This document shows, one piece after another, positions 33,909 through 41,946 of a stretch of 44,218 nucleotides of DNA. Position 1 is the stretch's first letter. Each line of letters opens with the position of its first letter. Both the position numbers and the translations under genes were made by a program. Origin of the DNA: an uncultured Faecalicoccus sp. Lineage in GTDB: Bacteria > Bacillota_I > Bacilli_A > Erysipelotrichales > Erysipelotrichaceae. Location of the stretch: the NCBI RefSeq assembly GCF_944327125.1, contig NZ_CALVGO010000006.1, positions 1 through 44,218 on the forward strand, read 5' to 3'. Below the pieces are notes generated by a model, which was given only the letters and a program-made list of their open reading frames with translations, was not told where the DNA came from and ran no database searches.

Positions 33909-33926
33909 ATCATTCTATGTTTTTTA
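33904..33926 (+). terminator. Terminator before the malic enzyme gene
   Basis: CATAGA/TCTATG (33904-33909 with 33914-33919), loop TCAT, then T-run to 33926. The stem is short, and it overlaps the stop of the preceding gene. Confidence 0.6.
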
Positions 33927-33948
33927 CTATTTTAGAGAGGAGATATGT

Positions 33949-35124
33949 ATGGATTACGCAAAAGAAGCTTTACGTCTGCACGAACAATGGAATGGAAAGC
34001 TGGAAACAGTTCCAAAGATGAAGATCGAGACGCGGGATGATCTTTCGGTCGCTTATACTCCAGGGGTAGCCGCCCCTTGCCTTGAGATCCAGAAAGATCC
34101 CAAAATGTCTTACACTTACACCGGCAGAGGGCATACGATTGCGGTCATCAGCGACGGCAGCGCTGTTTTAGGCTTGGGGAACATCGGTCCGGAAGCCGGT
34201 ATGCCGGTCATGGAAGGAAAATGTGTGTTGTTTAAGGCCCTCAGCGGACTGGACGCCATTCCTTTATGTTTGAATACGCAGGATACCGATGAACTGGTTT
34301 CCATCATTGCGGCTTTGGAACCAAGCTTTGGCGGGATCAATTTGGAAGACATTGCCGCTCCTCGCTGTTTTGAAGTGGAACGCCGATTGCAGGAAAAAAT
34401 GAATATTCCCGTCTTTCACGATGATCAGCATGGCACCGCTATCGTTGTCAGCTCTGCGTTAGTCAACGCTTTGCGTTTAGTAAAAAAACAGTCGCCGGAT
34501 ATTGTGATCAACGGGGCCGGAAGTGCAGGATGCGCCATTGCCCGTCTGATCCTGGATCTGGAGTTGGGAAATGTGATCCTGGTGGATAAACAGGGAATCC
34601 TGGAAGAAACCATGGAGTTGACCAGCGGACAGAGAGCTTTGATTCACCGTTTGAATAAAAATCATAAATCGGGAAATCTGCAGGATGCCATGAAGCAGGC
34701 GGATGTCTTTATCGGGGTCAGCGCTGGCCATATCGTGTCCAAAGAAATGGTTCAAAGCATGAACGATAAGGCCATTGTCTTTGCCATGGCCAACCCGGTT
34801 CCTGAAATCGAACCGGATCAGGCCAAAGAAGCAGGCGCTTATATTGTCGGCACAGGAAGAAGCGATCATCCAAATCAGATCAATAATTTACTGGCTTTTC
34901 CGGGAATCTTCAAAGGGGCCCTGGATGCGCAGGCTACAAAGATCAACGATGAGATGAAAAAGGCAGCGGTCTATGCCATTGCCTCTTTGATCGATGAAAA
35001 AGAATTAAGCCCTGAAAATATCATTGTATCGGCTTTAGATAAACGCGTTGTCCCAGCCGTAAGCAAGGCGGTCAAAGAAGCGGCCATTGCCTCGGGTGTG
35101 ATTAGAAAGTGGGATAGCGAATGA
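33949..35124 (+). CDS. Malic enzyme (malate dehydrogenase, oxaloacetate-decarboxylating)
   Basis: A 391-aa short-form bacterial malic enzyme that oxidatively decarboxylates malate to pyruvate and CO2 with NAD(P)+. Signatures are VAYTPGVAAPC near 25, ISDGSAVLGLGNIGPEAGMPVMEGK near 66 (Mg/malate site), FHDDQHGTAIV near 155, the nucleotide loop VINGAGSAGCAIARL near 183, and VFAMANPVPEIEPDQA near 275. Cofactor preference cannot be fixed by eye. GAGAGGAGA precedes the ATG. The last codons overlap the patatin gene in ATGA. It can supply pyruvate and reducing power, which fits a fermentative metabolism. Confidence 0.95.
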   Translation: MDYAKEALRLHEQWNGKLETVPKMKIETRDDLSVAYTPGVAAPCLEIQKDPKMSYTYTGRGHTIAVISDGSAVLGLGNIGPEAGMPVMEGKCVLFKALSGLDAIPLCLNTQDTDELVSIIAALEPSFGGINLEDIAAPRCFEVERRLQEKMNIPVFHDDQHGTAIVVSSALVNALRLVKKQSPDIVINGAGSAGCAIARLILDLELGNVILVDKQGILEETMELTSGQRALIHRLNKNHKSGNLQDAMKQADVFIGVSAGHIVSKEMVQSMNDKAIVFAMANPVPEIEPDQAKEAGAYIVGTGRSDHPNQINNLLAFPGIFKGALDAQATKINDEMKKAAVYAIASLIDEKELSPENIIVSALDKRVVPAVSKAVKEAAIASGVIRKWDSE

Positions 35125-35972
35125 TTCAGGCTGGATTGGTCTGTGAAGGCGGAGGAACCAAGGCTGCCTATTCGGCCGGGGTATTGAAATGCTTTCTGGA
35201 ACATAAGATCTATCTTCCTTATTGTGTGGGTATCTCGGCGGGAAGCGAGATCCTTTTAAGCTATACATCCCGGCAAATCAAACGCTTGGAAGTTACCGGC
35301 ATTTTGGCCCCCTGTCAGAAAAATGTCGTTGGCTGGCGTCCTTTATTGAAAGAAGGAAGTATCTTTGGCATTGAGGCCACCAATGACTTTATCGAAGGCC
35401 TGGCGCCTCTGGATTTTAAAGCCTTGAATGAAAGCACGACCAAAATGGAGATTGGTCTTTATAACATGGAAACTCATGAAATCGAATATTATGACCAAAG
35501 CCATGTCGATTTGGATCAGACGATGATCAAGGCAAGCTGTGCTCTCCTGATTCTTTGTAAGCCCTATGTTTTCCGGGGAACCAAATATATGGATGCCGGT
35601 CTGGTTGATATGATCAGTATCCATCAAAGCATCCGTCAGGGCAATGAAAAACACATTATCGTTTCCACCAAGGAAGAAGGATATGTGCGCAAACCGGCCC
35701 CGAAATACCAGCTGGCCCTGGCCAAACTGATGTATCGGGATGACAAGATCGTAGAAGATCTGAAGATGCGCCATGTACACTATAACGAACAGTGGGATAC
35801 GATCCTTGAACTGGAGAAGCAGGGGAAAGCCATGGTCTTGCGCCCGCATAAAGATCTGGGGGTTACCCGGTATACGACCGATGAAAAGAAATTAAAGCCA
35901 TGGTTTCAGTTAGGCTATGATGAAACGCTGGCCCGGCTGGATGAAATCAAAGAATTTTTAGAAATCGAGTGA
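35121..35972 (+). CDS. Patatin-like phospholipase
   Basis: A 283-aa protein of the patatin/RssA-like lipase family. The oxyanion loop is CEGGGTKAAYSAG near 8-20, the nucleophile elbow GISAGS has Ser39, and the catalytic-dyad Asp is in MDAGLVDMIS, near residue 158 (D-A instead of the common D-G). Such enzymes hydrolyse phospholipid or lysophospholipid acyl chains. There is no signal peptide or span, so it is probably cytosolic or peripheral. It overlaps malic enzyme by four bases and is probably co-translated, though the functional link is unclear. It ends in a GAAA-loop terminator. Confidence 0.92.
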   Translation: MIQAGLVCEGGGTKAAYSAGVLKCFLEHKIYLPYCVGISAGSEILLSYTSRQIKRLEVTGILAPCQKNVVGWRPLLKEGSIFGIEATNDFIEGLAPLDFKALNESTTKMEIGLYNMETHEIEYYDQSHVDLDQTMIKASCALLILCKPYVFRGTKYMDAGLVDMISIHQSIRQGNEKHIIVSTKEEGYVRKPAPKYQLALAKLMYRDDKIVEDLKMRHVHYNEQWDTILELEKQGKAMVLRPHKDLGVTRYTTDEKKLKPWFQLGYDETLARLDEIKEFLEIE

Positions 35973-35988
35973 AAACTCGGTTTTTTTT
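35965..35988 (+). terminator. Terminator after the patatin gene
   Basis: CGAGT/ACTCG stem (35966-35970 with 35975-35979) with a GAAA tetraloop and T8. It overlaps the gene's end and lies directly before the next -10. Confidence 0.75.
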
Positions 35989-35991
35989 GCT

Positions 35992-35997
35992 TATAAT
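35992..35997 (+). promoter_or_regulatory. TATAAT immediately before the next HAD gene
   Basis: A perfect TATAAT ends six bases before ATG 36004, so transcription would start at or next to the start codon. GGAG also lies two bases before the ATG, so read-through translation is possible instead. The -35 position falls in the terminator stem and is poor. Confidence 0.4.
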
Positions 35998-36003
35998 GGA
36001 GAC

Positions 36004-36768
36004 ATGAAAACAGGATATTTTTTTGATTTGGACGGAACGATGTATTCCAATCGGACCCATAGTGCCAGCCCGGGCATTGTGGAAGCCTTGACAAGCCTTC
36101 AGGAACAGGGAAATAAAGTGATTCTGGCCTCCAGCCGAACCATGCGCGAACTGGATCATTTGCCGCGGGATCTGTATCATTACCCTTTTGATGCCCGCAT
36201 ACTCGATGGGGGAAGCCGGATCCTGGATAAAAAAGGAAACGATGTCTTTGTAAGGGCCATTCCTGAAAGCACAGTGGAAAAGATCCAGCGATTCTGCCAG
36301 GAGAAGAATTTGATCTGGCGATACAGCACGGCGCAGGGAAACTACTGGGGCTCTTTACCCGACATCCAGGCGCATACGATCTATTTTGATCTATATCTCA
36401 GTACACCGGTGTATAAGCCGTATGATAAAGACGAAGTGTTGAATATACTGATCTTCATCAAAGATAAAAAAGAACTTCTTTCTTTGATTCCGGAGTGTGG
36501 GGTTGTGCTTTTTGATGAGGGCATTGAAATTCGAGCGCAGGGAATTGATAAGATCCATGCGATCCGCTGGTGTAAAGAGAATTACGAACTTGAAAAGATC
36601 ATCTGCTTTGGCGATGGGGAAAATGACATTGAAATGCTGAAAGGTGCGGATCTGGGGATCTGCATGGGAAATGGAAATCCCCGGTTGAAAGAAGTGGCCG
36701 ATCGGGTGATTGGAACAGTTACTGAAGGCGGCATTGCCCAGTATTTAAAAGAAGAGAAACTGATATAG
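36004..36768 (+). CDS. HAD-superfamily hydrolase, Cof-like subfamily IIB
   Basis: A 254-aa phosphatase. Motif I FFDLDGTMYSN has Asp8 and Asp10. Motif II is VILASSRTM near 40. The C2 cap spans about 85-185, and motif IV GDGENDIEML lies near residue 203, followed by LGICMGNGNPRLKEVAD, typical of Cof/YbiV-type sugar phosphatases. The sugar-epimerase-like gene follows after ten bases, so a carbohydrate-phosphate substrate is plausible. It is a distant paralogue of the 4,123 gene. Confidence 0.92.
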   Translation: MKTGYFFDLDGTMYSNRTHSASPGIVEALTSLQEQGNKVILASSRTMRELDHLPRDLYHYPFDARILDGGSRILDKKGNDVFVRAIPESTVEKIQRFCQEKNLIWRYSTAQGNYWGSLPDIQAHTIYFDLYLSTPVYKPYDKDEVLNILIFIKDKKELLSLIPECGVVLFDEGIEIRAQGIDKIHAIRWCKENYELEKIICFGDGENDIEMLKGADLGICMGNGNPRLKEVADRVIGTVTEGGIAQYLKEEKLI

Positions 36769-36778
36769 GAGGACAGAC

Positions 36779-37642
36779 ATGGCTTTTATTTTAGAAAATG
36801 AACATTGCAGAGTAGAATGTATCGAAAAATCGGGACAGATCCAGCATTTTATCGACAAAGACAGAAATGTGGAGCTGATGTATCAGGGAGATCAGGGATG
36901 GTCCGGCATGAATCCTACACTTTTTCCGCTGGTGGGAAATACATGGACCAAAGATTATCAAATCGATGGGAAAACCTATGCGATGAAAAATCATGGGCTG
37001 ATCCGTTATGCCACGCTGACTGGCGTACAGAATCCAGATTCCATCGTTTTTACCTATGACAGTAATGAAGAGACCTTGAAACAATATCCGTTTCCGTTCC
37101 ATTACGAGATGAAATATGTACTGGAAGGAAAGAAACTGACGATTTCCTATAAGATTCAGAATACGGGGAATCAGGATATGCCGTTTAGTTTTGGCTTGCA
37201 TCCGGCTTTCCGCATTCCGCAAGATCCAGGGGAAAAATATGAAGACTATTCTTTTGAGTATGAAGTGGAAGAAAACGCTCGCCAGCTGATCATGGATCCA
37301 AGCGGAGAAACGCCGTATCAGTTAAAAGATGTTTGTTTTAAAAGTTGGAAACTGAATCGGGATGAGATCTATGATGTGGGCACGATCATTTATCAGGATC
37401 TGAAATCAAAATACTTGCTCGTTTCTTATAAAAATGAACCAAGGATTCGCTTCAATTTTGAAAGATTCCCTTATCTTGCCATCTGGACCCATGAGGTAAA
37501 ATCCGATTTCATCTGTATAGAACCTTGGTATGGACATGCGGATTTTGAACCGGGACACAATGATTTCTACAGTCGGGAAGGGACGAAAATATTAAAACCG
37601 GAAGCCACTTTCGAGACAGAGTATTCATTTGAAGCATTATAA
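36779..37642 (+). CDS. Aldose 1-epimerase family protein (galactose mutarotase-like)
   Basis: A 287-aa beta-sandwich protein of the aldose epimerase/YeaD-LacX-like group, which interconverts sugar anomers or hexose-6-phosphate anomers. Visible marks are GWSGMNPTLFPLVGNTW near 40-56, KNHGLIRYATLTG with a conserved His near 72, the FGLHPAFRIP motif near 139 (His catalytic) and WTHEVKSDFICIEPWYGHAD near 240-260 with an active-site Glu. AGGAGGA precedes the ATG. It is co-directional with the HAD gene and ends in a bidirectional terminator. Confidence 0.92.
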   Translation: MAFILENEHCRVECIEKSGQIQHFIDKDRNVELMYQGDQGWSGMNPTLFPLVGNTWTKDYQIDGKTYAMKNHGLIRYATLTGVQNPDSIVFTYDSNEETLKQYPFPFHYEMKYVLEGKKLTISYKIQNTGNQDMPFSFGLHPAFRIPQDPGEKYEDYSFEYEVEENARQLIMDPSGETPYQLKDVCFKSWKLNRDEIYDVGTIIYQDLKSKYLLVSYKNEPRIRFNFERFPYLAIWTHEVKSDFICIEPWYGHADFEPGHNDFYSREGTKILKPEATFETEYSFEAL

Positions 37643-37643
37643 A

Positions 37644-37666
37644 AACGCGGTTATGCCGCGTTTTTT
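37644..37666. terminator. Bidirectional terminator between the epimerase and the membrane protein gene
   Basis: AACGCGG/CCGCGTT (37644-37650 with 37656-37662), loop TTATG, A-run on the left and T-run on the right, so it functions for both convergent genes. Confidence 0.85.
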
Positions 37667-38214
37667 CTTGCCTTTACTTTGGCGTAGATCACGATCTGGA
37701 AGATCGCATACAGGATCACCAGTCCTAAAACAATCCAGCTGATCACAAGGTAAGCTCCGTCATAGCCTTCATAGTAGCTGTTAAAGACAATCAGGATACC
37801 GATCAATAGGTAAAGCACGGTTTTTAAAACGACTTTTCCCAAGCCTTGGGCTTCAAAGTTATCGTAATAACCTTTATACTTTTCCGGCTGGAATTTCTTG
37901 ACGGGCTGTTCGTTTTTTAAGAAACTGTAGAATTTCCACTCCATGAAAGCCCAGACCAGAAGTGCAATCAGGATGGATACCCAGAAGGGGATCCCAAACC
38001 ATTCATTCAATAAGGTGAACAGAACAACAAATACCGAAACGGTCAAAATATAGCGCTTGCGGTACAAATCGAACATTTTATAATCGTAAGTCGGAATATA
38101 GACCGCTTGTTTGATCAAAGGGTGTTTATAGATCGTACGGTTTTTTTCATCCTGATATAGATTGAATCCTACAGGAGCGGAATACTCCTGATGGACATTA
38201 GATTTTTTTGCCAT
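37651..38214 (-). CDS. Four-span membrane protein, unknown function
   Basis: A 187-aa membrane protein. A soluble N-terminal tail (about 1-48) is rich in Tyr and Lys. Four hydrophobic spans follow at about 55-70, 75-92, 125-143 and 153-175, with a charged loop (KNEQPVKKFQPEKYKGYYDNFEAQ) between spans two and three. No named family is recognised. The start is well supported: reverse-strand GAGGAATGAATT leads into the ATG, behind a good promoter. Confidence 0.8.
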   Translation of the reverse strand: MAKKSNVHQEYSAPVGFNLYQDEKNRTIYKHPLIKQAVYIPTYDYKMFDLYRKRYILTVSVFVVLFTLLNEWFGIPFWVSILIALLVWAFMEWKFYSFLKNEQPVKKFQPEKYKGYYDNFEAQGLGKVVLKTVLYLLIGILIVFNSYYEGYDGAYLVISWIVLGLVILYAIFQIVIYAKVKARKNAA

Positions 38215-38238
38215 AATTCATTCCTCTTTCCAAAGGAT

Positions 38239-38267
38239 ATTATAAGAGAAAGCCTTTAAGAATACAA
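38239..38267 (-). promoter_or_regulatory. Promoter of the four-span membrane protein gene
   Basis: On the reverse strand: TTGTAT (complement of 38262-38267), 17-base spacer, TATAAT (complement of 38239-38244). Confidence 0.65.
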
Positions 38268-38324
38268 ATCATATCGAAAAAATACAACCTATTTATAATT
38301 TTTAATTAGAATAAGTCAAAATAA

Positions 38325-38352
38325 TTTAAAAAGTTAAAAAAAGATATATAAT
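38325..38352 (+). promoter_or_regulatory. Predicted promoter of agaS and the IIA gene
   Basis: TTTAAA (38325-38330), 16-base spacer, TATAAT (38347-38352). GAGGAGG at about 38381-38387 precedes the ATG at 38395. The region is strongly AT-rich. Confidence 0.5.
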
Positions 38353-38394
38353 AAAACCAACAAGAGAAATGTTCTAAAAGAGGAGGCAGCGAAC

Positions 38395-39570
38395 ATGTTT
38401 GGAAAAGAAAAAAGCAATTGGGAAGAACTGACAGGGATCTTTACCGCACAGGAAATCTATCAGCAGCCTAAGACATGGGCTAAAACCATTGCGCAGATCA
38501 AAAACGAAAAAGAAGATCTTAAGAAATTTTTAGAACCCGTTTTAACAGGCGGGGATGTCGAAATCATCTTTACCGGAGCTGGAACCAGTGAATACGTTGG
38601 AAATGCCGTTTATTCTTATGTAAACCGCTATACAGATTTCCATGCCAGCAGCTATGCATCAACCGATATCGTTGAAACACCGGAAAACTACTTATCAAGA
38701 AACAAAAAGACATTATTGATCAACTTTGCCCGTTCTGGAAATTCTCCAGAAAGTGTCGGAAGTGTACAGATGGCAGAAGAAGTATGTAAAGAAAATGTAT
38801 ATCATCTGTTCATTACTTGTAATGCCAACGGTGCCTTATCAAAGATGGCTAAAGAAATGGACAATGCTTACTGCATCGATTTGACTCCAGAAACACACGA
38901 TCAGAGCTTTGCGATGACATCCAGTTTCTCCAATATGTATCTGGCCAGCGTATTGTGCTTCCGTTTGGATGCTTTGGATGAAATGGAAAAAGAAATGCAG
39001 ACGATCATTGAACAAGGTCAGAAATTCCTGGATGAAGGATATCAGACTTGTGTGGATCTGATCAATGACTTTGACTACAGACGTTTGATCTATTTAGGAG
39101 CAAACTGCTTGAAAGGGGTCGCTCAGGAAAGCCAGTTAAAGACTTGTGAATTGACGGCTGGTCAGGTCGCAACCTTCTTTGACAGTCCGTTAGGATTCCG
39201 CCATGGACCAAAATCTGTCATCAACGACGAAGCTTTGACAGTTGTATTTGTATCCGATGATGAATATCAAAGACAGTATGAATACGATTTGATCAAGGAA
39301 ATGAGCGGACAGCGTAAGAAAAACCGTATCTTAGCCGTTGCCGGACACGATTATCCAGAAATCAAGGAACTGGTTGACAGCTATGTATCTTTCGATGTAG
39401 AAGGTAAAAAAGACAATGTATTCTTAGGCTTGGATTATATCCTGGCCGCTCAGGTGTTAGGATTGTTTAAATCCATTGCCATGGGATGCACACCAGACAA
39501 TCCATGTCCAACCGGTGAAGTTAACCGTGTTGTCAAGGGTGTAACGATTTACAAATATACAGCTGAATAA
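38395..39570 (+). CDS. agaS: SIS-domain amino-sugar isomerase/deaminase, AgaS family
   Basis: A 391-aa cytosolic protein with two SIS domains, each binding phosphosugar: one at about 40-190 (IIFTGAGTSEYVG and LLINFARSGNSPESVG) and one at about 215-370 (LIYLGANCLKGVAQESQLKTCELTAGQ with the catalytic Glu region). AgaS converts galactosamine-6-phosphate to tagatose-6-phosphate plus ammonia. It lies beside a mannose-class PTS, so import and phosphorylation of galactosamine or GalNAc is likely. No agaA/nagA deacetylase or tagatose-phosphate enzyme is in the window, so the pathway is incomplete here. Highly expressed-type codons. Confidence 0.9.
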   Translation: MFGKEKSNWEELTGIFTAQEIYQQPKTWAKTIAQIKNEKEDLKKFLEPVLTGGDVEIIFTGAGTSEYVGNAVYSYVNRYTDFHASSYASTDIVETPENYLSRNKKTLLINFARSGNSPESVGSVQMAEEVCKENVYHLFITCNANGALSKMAKEMDNAYCIDLTPETHDQSFAMTSSFSNMYLASVLCFRLDALDEMEKEMQTIIEQGQKFLDEGYQTCVDLINDFDYRRLIYLGANCLKGVAQESQLKTCELTAGQVATFFDSPLGFRHGPKSVINDEALTVVFVSDDEYQRQYEYDLIKEMSGQRKKNRILAVAGHDYPEIKELVDSYVSFDVEGKKDNVFLGLDYILAAQVLGLFKSIAMGCTPDNPCPTGEVNRVVKGVTIYKYTAE

Positions 39571-39589
39571 TTTTAGGAGGACAATAAAA

Positions 39590-40021
39590 ATGATAGGATT
39601 GATTGTAACAGGTCATGGAAATTTCGCAACTGGATTAACTTCCAGCTTGAAACTGATCGCCGGAGATCCAAAAGACTATGCCGCTGTTGATTTTGAAGCA
39701 ACGGATTCAACAGACGATCTGGCAAAAAAATTGACCGAAGCCATGGATTCTCTTTCCAATTGTGAAGGAATCATCGTGTTGAGCGATCTAGCCGGAGGTT
39801 CACCTTTCAAAACAAGTGTTGAAGTTGGCTTCCCACGTGGAAATGTAGAAGTTGTTGCGGGAACAAACTTAGGAATGCTTGTGGAGATCAACTTGACTCG
39901 TACGTTCTCAGACAACGTAAAGGATCTGGCAAATTCCGCTGTCAATGTTGGAAAAGACCAGGTAATTCGCTATGAATTCAAACCGGTAGAACAGCCAGTG
40001 GATACCGGAGACGGAATCTAA
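39590..40021 (+). CDS. PTS mannose/fructose/sorbose-class EIIA
   Basis: A 143-aa phosphoryl carrier in the cytosol. IIVTGHGNFATGL places the phosphorylated His at residue 9, and the Rossmann-like fold and IIVLSDLAGGSPFKTS match the ManX IIA domain. HPr passes phosphate to it and it passes it to IIB. It follows agaS by 19 bases with GGAGG before the ATG. IIB, IIC and IID are encoded further right, across an inverted regulator gene. The most likely substrate is galactosamine/N-acetylgalactosamine from its neighbours. Confidence 0.93.
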   Translation: MIGLIVTGHGNFATGLTSSLKLIAGDPKDYAAVDFEATDSTDDLAKKLTEAMDSLSNCEGIIVLSDLAGGSPFKTSVEVGFPRGNVEVVAGTNLGMLVEINLTRTFSDNVKDLANSAVNVGKDQVIRYEFKPVEQPVDTGDGI

Positions 40022-40037
40022 TAAATTCTATTTCACA

Positions 40038-40066
40038 AAAAAATGTCGGCATAGCCGGCATTTTTT
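40038..40066. terminator. Bidirectional terminator between IIA and the AraC gene
   Basis: Stem AAATGTCGGC/GCCGGCATTT with one G-T pair (40041-40050 with 40054-40063), loop ATA, A-run left and T-run right. Confidence 0.88.
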
Positions 40067-41225
40067 ATTGGTTGATGGATTTGGCATAATCGGTAGGCGA
40101 TAAGCCATACTGCAGTTTAAATTTCCTTGAGAAGTAATGAATGGAAGTAAATCCTAACATATCAGAGATCTCCGAAATCGTATATTTGTGTTCCTGGATC
40201 AGCAGTTTGGCCTGATTCAGTTTCAGGTTGGAGATATAGTGCTTTGGTGTGATATTGATGTTTGTCCGGAATAAACTCTGGAGACTGCTTCGTGAAATGG
40301 AGAATTTCTGGCAGAGGTCCTCAACGGTAAAAGCGGTGAAGATATTGTTGTGGATGAATACCAGGATCTCATTGAGCAGTGTATTCTCATAATGTTCCTG
40401 CATGGGGTTTACATTGGATTCTTCATCGGTCTTGGTATCAAACTGATAGAGAAGGATGAGCACTTCCTTTAAATAGACCAAAGCGAGCTCTTCACTTAAA
40501 TAGTCCTTGGACTGAATGGCTTTCATAAAGGCTGAAAGGACATTATAAATATCTTTGCGTGTCTTGAAGACGCGGTTTTTTAAAGAAGTATCCATCTTGT
40601 TTTCCATATCAAACATAATGGTCAGATACGAACAGTTACTGTTTTCATCGGTGCTTTGTTGATGGAATTGCCCAGGATAATAAATGATTAGATCGTATTT
40701 GTTTAAACGATACGGTTTTCCATCCAGTGTCATATCCAGAGTGCCATGATCGATATAGGTCAGCTCATAATAATCGTGACTTTCTCCAGGGAATACATAA
40801 TTTGACTTTCGTACTTGATAGAAGCATGTCAGGATCTCTTTGAGATCGATCTTGGAGACCATGCTCTGGTAGACAAAAGGCGTTTTCATTTTTTTCTGGT
40901 TCAAACCGGAAGGTGCATAGGAAATATGCACCTGGCTCTCTTTTGAAATGCTTACAAAATTAAAATAGACGCCAGGCTGCAGACGAATGACGCGATGAAT
41001 CACAAATTCGTCATAGTGGATCCCGTCTTTACTGACAACAAGTAAAATAATTCCTTTTTCTCCGGCAAGGTAAACAGAAGTGCTGGAATAATAAAAGGAA
41101 TCAAAACTTTTATTATTGATGGTAATGTGATTGGATACGGTCACACTGTTTTTGCCGGCGCTTTTCATATCGTAATAGACATTCCCATAGGATTGAAAGA
41201 GATAATTTGTCGTTCTTTTTAACAT
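40065..41225 (-). CDS. AraC family transcription regulator with cupin domain
   Basis: A 386-aa regulator. The N-terminus (about 1-125) is an extra beta-rich region of unknown fold. A cupin-like sugar-binding domain follows at about 140-215 (HDYYELTYIDHGTLDMTLDGKPYRLNKYDLIIYYPG). The C-terminal 100 residues hold the paired AraC helix-turn-helix motifs (FTVEDLCQKFSISRSSLQSLFR and YTISEISDMLGFTSIHYFSRKFKLQYGLSP). It likely senses the PTS sugar or its phosphate and controls the flanking genes. AAGGAGG is 12 bases before the ATG, a long spacing. It is divergent from IIB across 215 bases. Confidence 0.92.
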   Translation of the reverse strand: MLKRTTNYLFQSYGNVYYDMKSAGKNSVTVSNHITINNKSFDSFYYSSTSVYLAGEKGIILLVVSKDGIHYDEFVIHRVIRLQPGVYFNFVSISKESQVHISYAPSGLNQKKMKTPFVYQSMVSKIDLKEILTCFYQVRKSNYVFPGESHDYYELTYIDHGTLDMTLDGKPYRLNKYDLIIYYPGQFHQQSTDENSNCSYLTIMFDMENKMDTSLKNRVFKTRKDIYNVLSAFMKAIQSKDYLSEELALVYLKEVLILLYQFDTKTDEESNVNPMQEHYENTLLNEILVFIHNNIFTAFTVEDLCQKFSISRSSLQSLFRTNINITPKHYISNLKLNQAKLLIQEHKYTISEISDMLGFTSIHYFSRKFKLQYGLSPTDYAKSINQ

Positions 41226-41353
41226 AAAATGATAAAGCCTCCTTAAAATAAAGATATTTTGGGAATTTATACAGTAAAAACTGGCAAATTTTTAAGAAAT
41301 TTAATAATAAGTATCAATTTCTATATTAAAAAGTATAAACTTATAATCAAAAT

Positions 41354-41375
41354 GTGTAAAGAAAAAAAGTGTAAT
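41354..41375 (+). repeat. Direct repeats GTGTAA in the AraC-IIB intergenic region
   Basis: GTGTAA at 41354-41359 and 41370-41375, 16 bases start to start, just upstream of the IIB -10. AraC-family activators often bind short direct repeats beside the -35, so these are candidate regulator half-sites. The intergenic region is AT-rich, so chance is possible. Confidence 0.3.
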
Positions 41376-41380
41376 AATAA

Positions 41381-41386
41381 TATAAT
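41381..41386 (+). promoter_or_regulatory. -10 element of the PTS IIB-IIC-IID operon
   Basis: A TATAAT hexamer at 41381-41386, 55 bases before the IIB ATG. There is no good -35 at 16-18 bases, as expected for an activator-dependent promoter. Confidence 0.45.
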
Positions 41387-41410
41387 AAACTTAGATAGTT
41401 TTTCGTGGAA

Positions 41411-41424
41411 AGAAAGCGCTATCA
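41411..41424 (+). promoter_or_regulatory. Catabolite-response element (cre), CcpA site
   Basis: AGAAAGCGCTATCA matches the cre consensus TGWAANCGNTNWCA at every specified base except the first T. It sits between the -10 and the ribosome site of the PTS IIB gene, where CcpA-HPr(Ser-P) would block elongation or initiation when preferred sugars are present. Confidence 0.75.
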
Positions 41425-41440
41425 TGAAAGGAGAGAGAAT

Positions 41441-41917
41441 ATGCCAAACATTTTATTGACAAGAATCGACAATCGTTTGATTCACGGTCAGGTTGCTACA
41501 CAGTGGACCGGAGTTATCGGTGCTAACTTACTGTTGGTAGCTAACGATGCTGTTGCAGGTGACCAATTCCGTCAGGGATTGATGAACATGGCAGCTCCAG
41601 CTTATGCTCAGACTCGTTACTTCTCTATTCAGAAGACGATCGACATCATTGGAAAAGCTAGTCCTGCACAGAAAATCTTTATTATTTGTGAGACTCCACA
41701 GGATGTATTGAAACTTGTGGAAGGTGGTGTTCCAATTAAGAAAGTAAATATTGGAAACATGCATATGGCCGAAGGAAAACGTCAGGTTGCAACTTCTGTT
41801 GCGGTGAACGATGATGATGTTGCATGCTTCAAAAAGATGCAGGATCTTGGCGTTGAATTAGAAATTCAGCGTGTTCCAGACATTGCTCCAGAAAGCCTTG
41901 ACAAACTTTGGAAATAA
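41441..41917 (+). CDS. PTS mannose/fructose/sorbose-class EIIB
   Basis: A 158-aa cytosolic phosphocarrier. ILLTRIDNRLIHGQVATQW is the IIB signature, with the phosphorylated His at residue 15. The frame opens at 41405, but AAAGGAGAGAG (41427-41437) lies just before ATG 41441, so that start is chosen. The cre site lies inside the discarded extension. IIC follows after 29 bases. It takes phosphate from IIA and passes it to the incoming sugar. Confidence 0.96.
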   Translation: MPNILLTRIDNRLIHGQVATQWTGVIGANLLLVANDAVAGDQFRQGLMNMAAPAYAQTRYFSIQKTIDIIGKASPAQKIFIICETPQDVLKLVEGGVPIKKVNIGNMHMAEGKRQVATSVAVNDDDVACFKKMQDLGVELEIQRVPDIAPESLDKLWK

Positions 41918-41946
41918 TCAATTGATAATTTAAGGAGAAAGTTTTT

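Noticed and set aside
38215-38394. A cre site upstream of agaS
   Set aside because: I looked for TGWAANCGNTNWCA between the divergent genes and saw no close match.
41259-41459. 66-aa frame in the AraC-IIB intergenic region
   Set aside because: It is in AT-rich regulatory DNA, covers the -10 and cre sites, has a low-complexity Lys/Asn/Ile composition and overlaps the IIB start in another frame.
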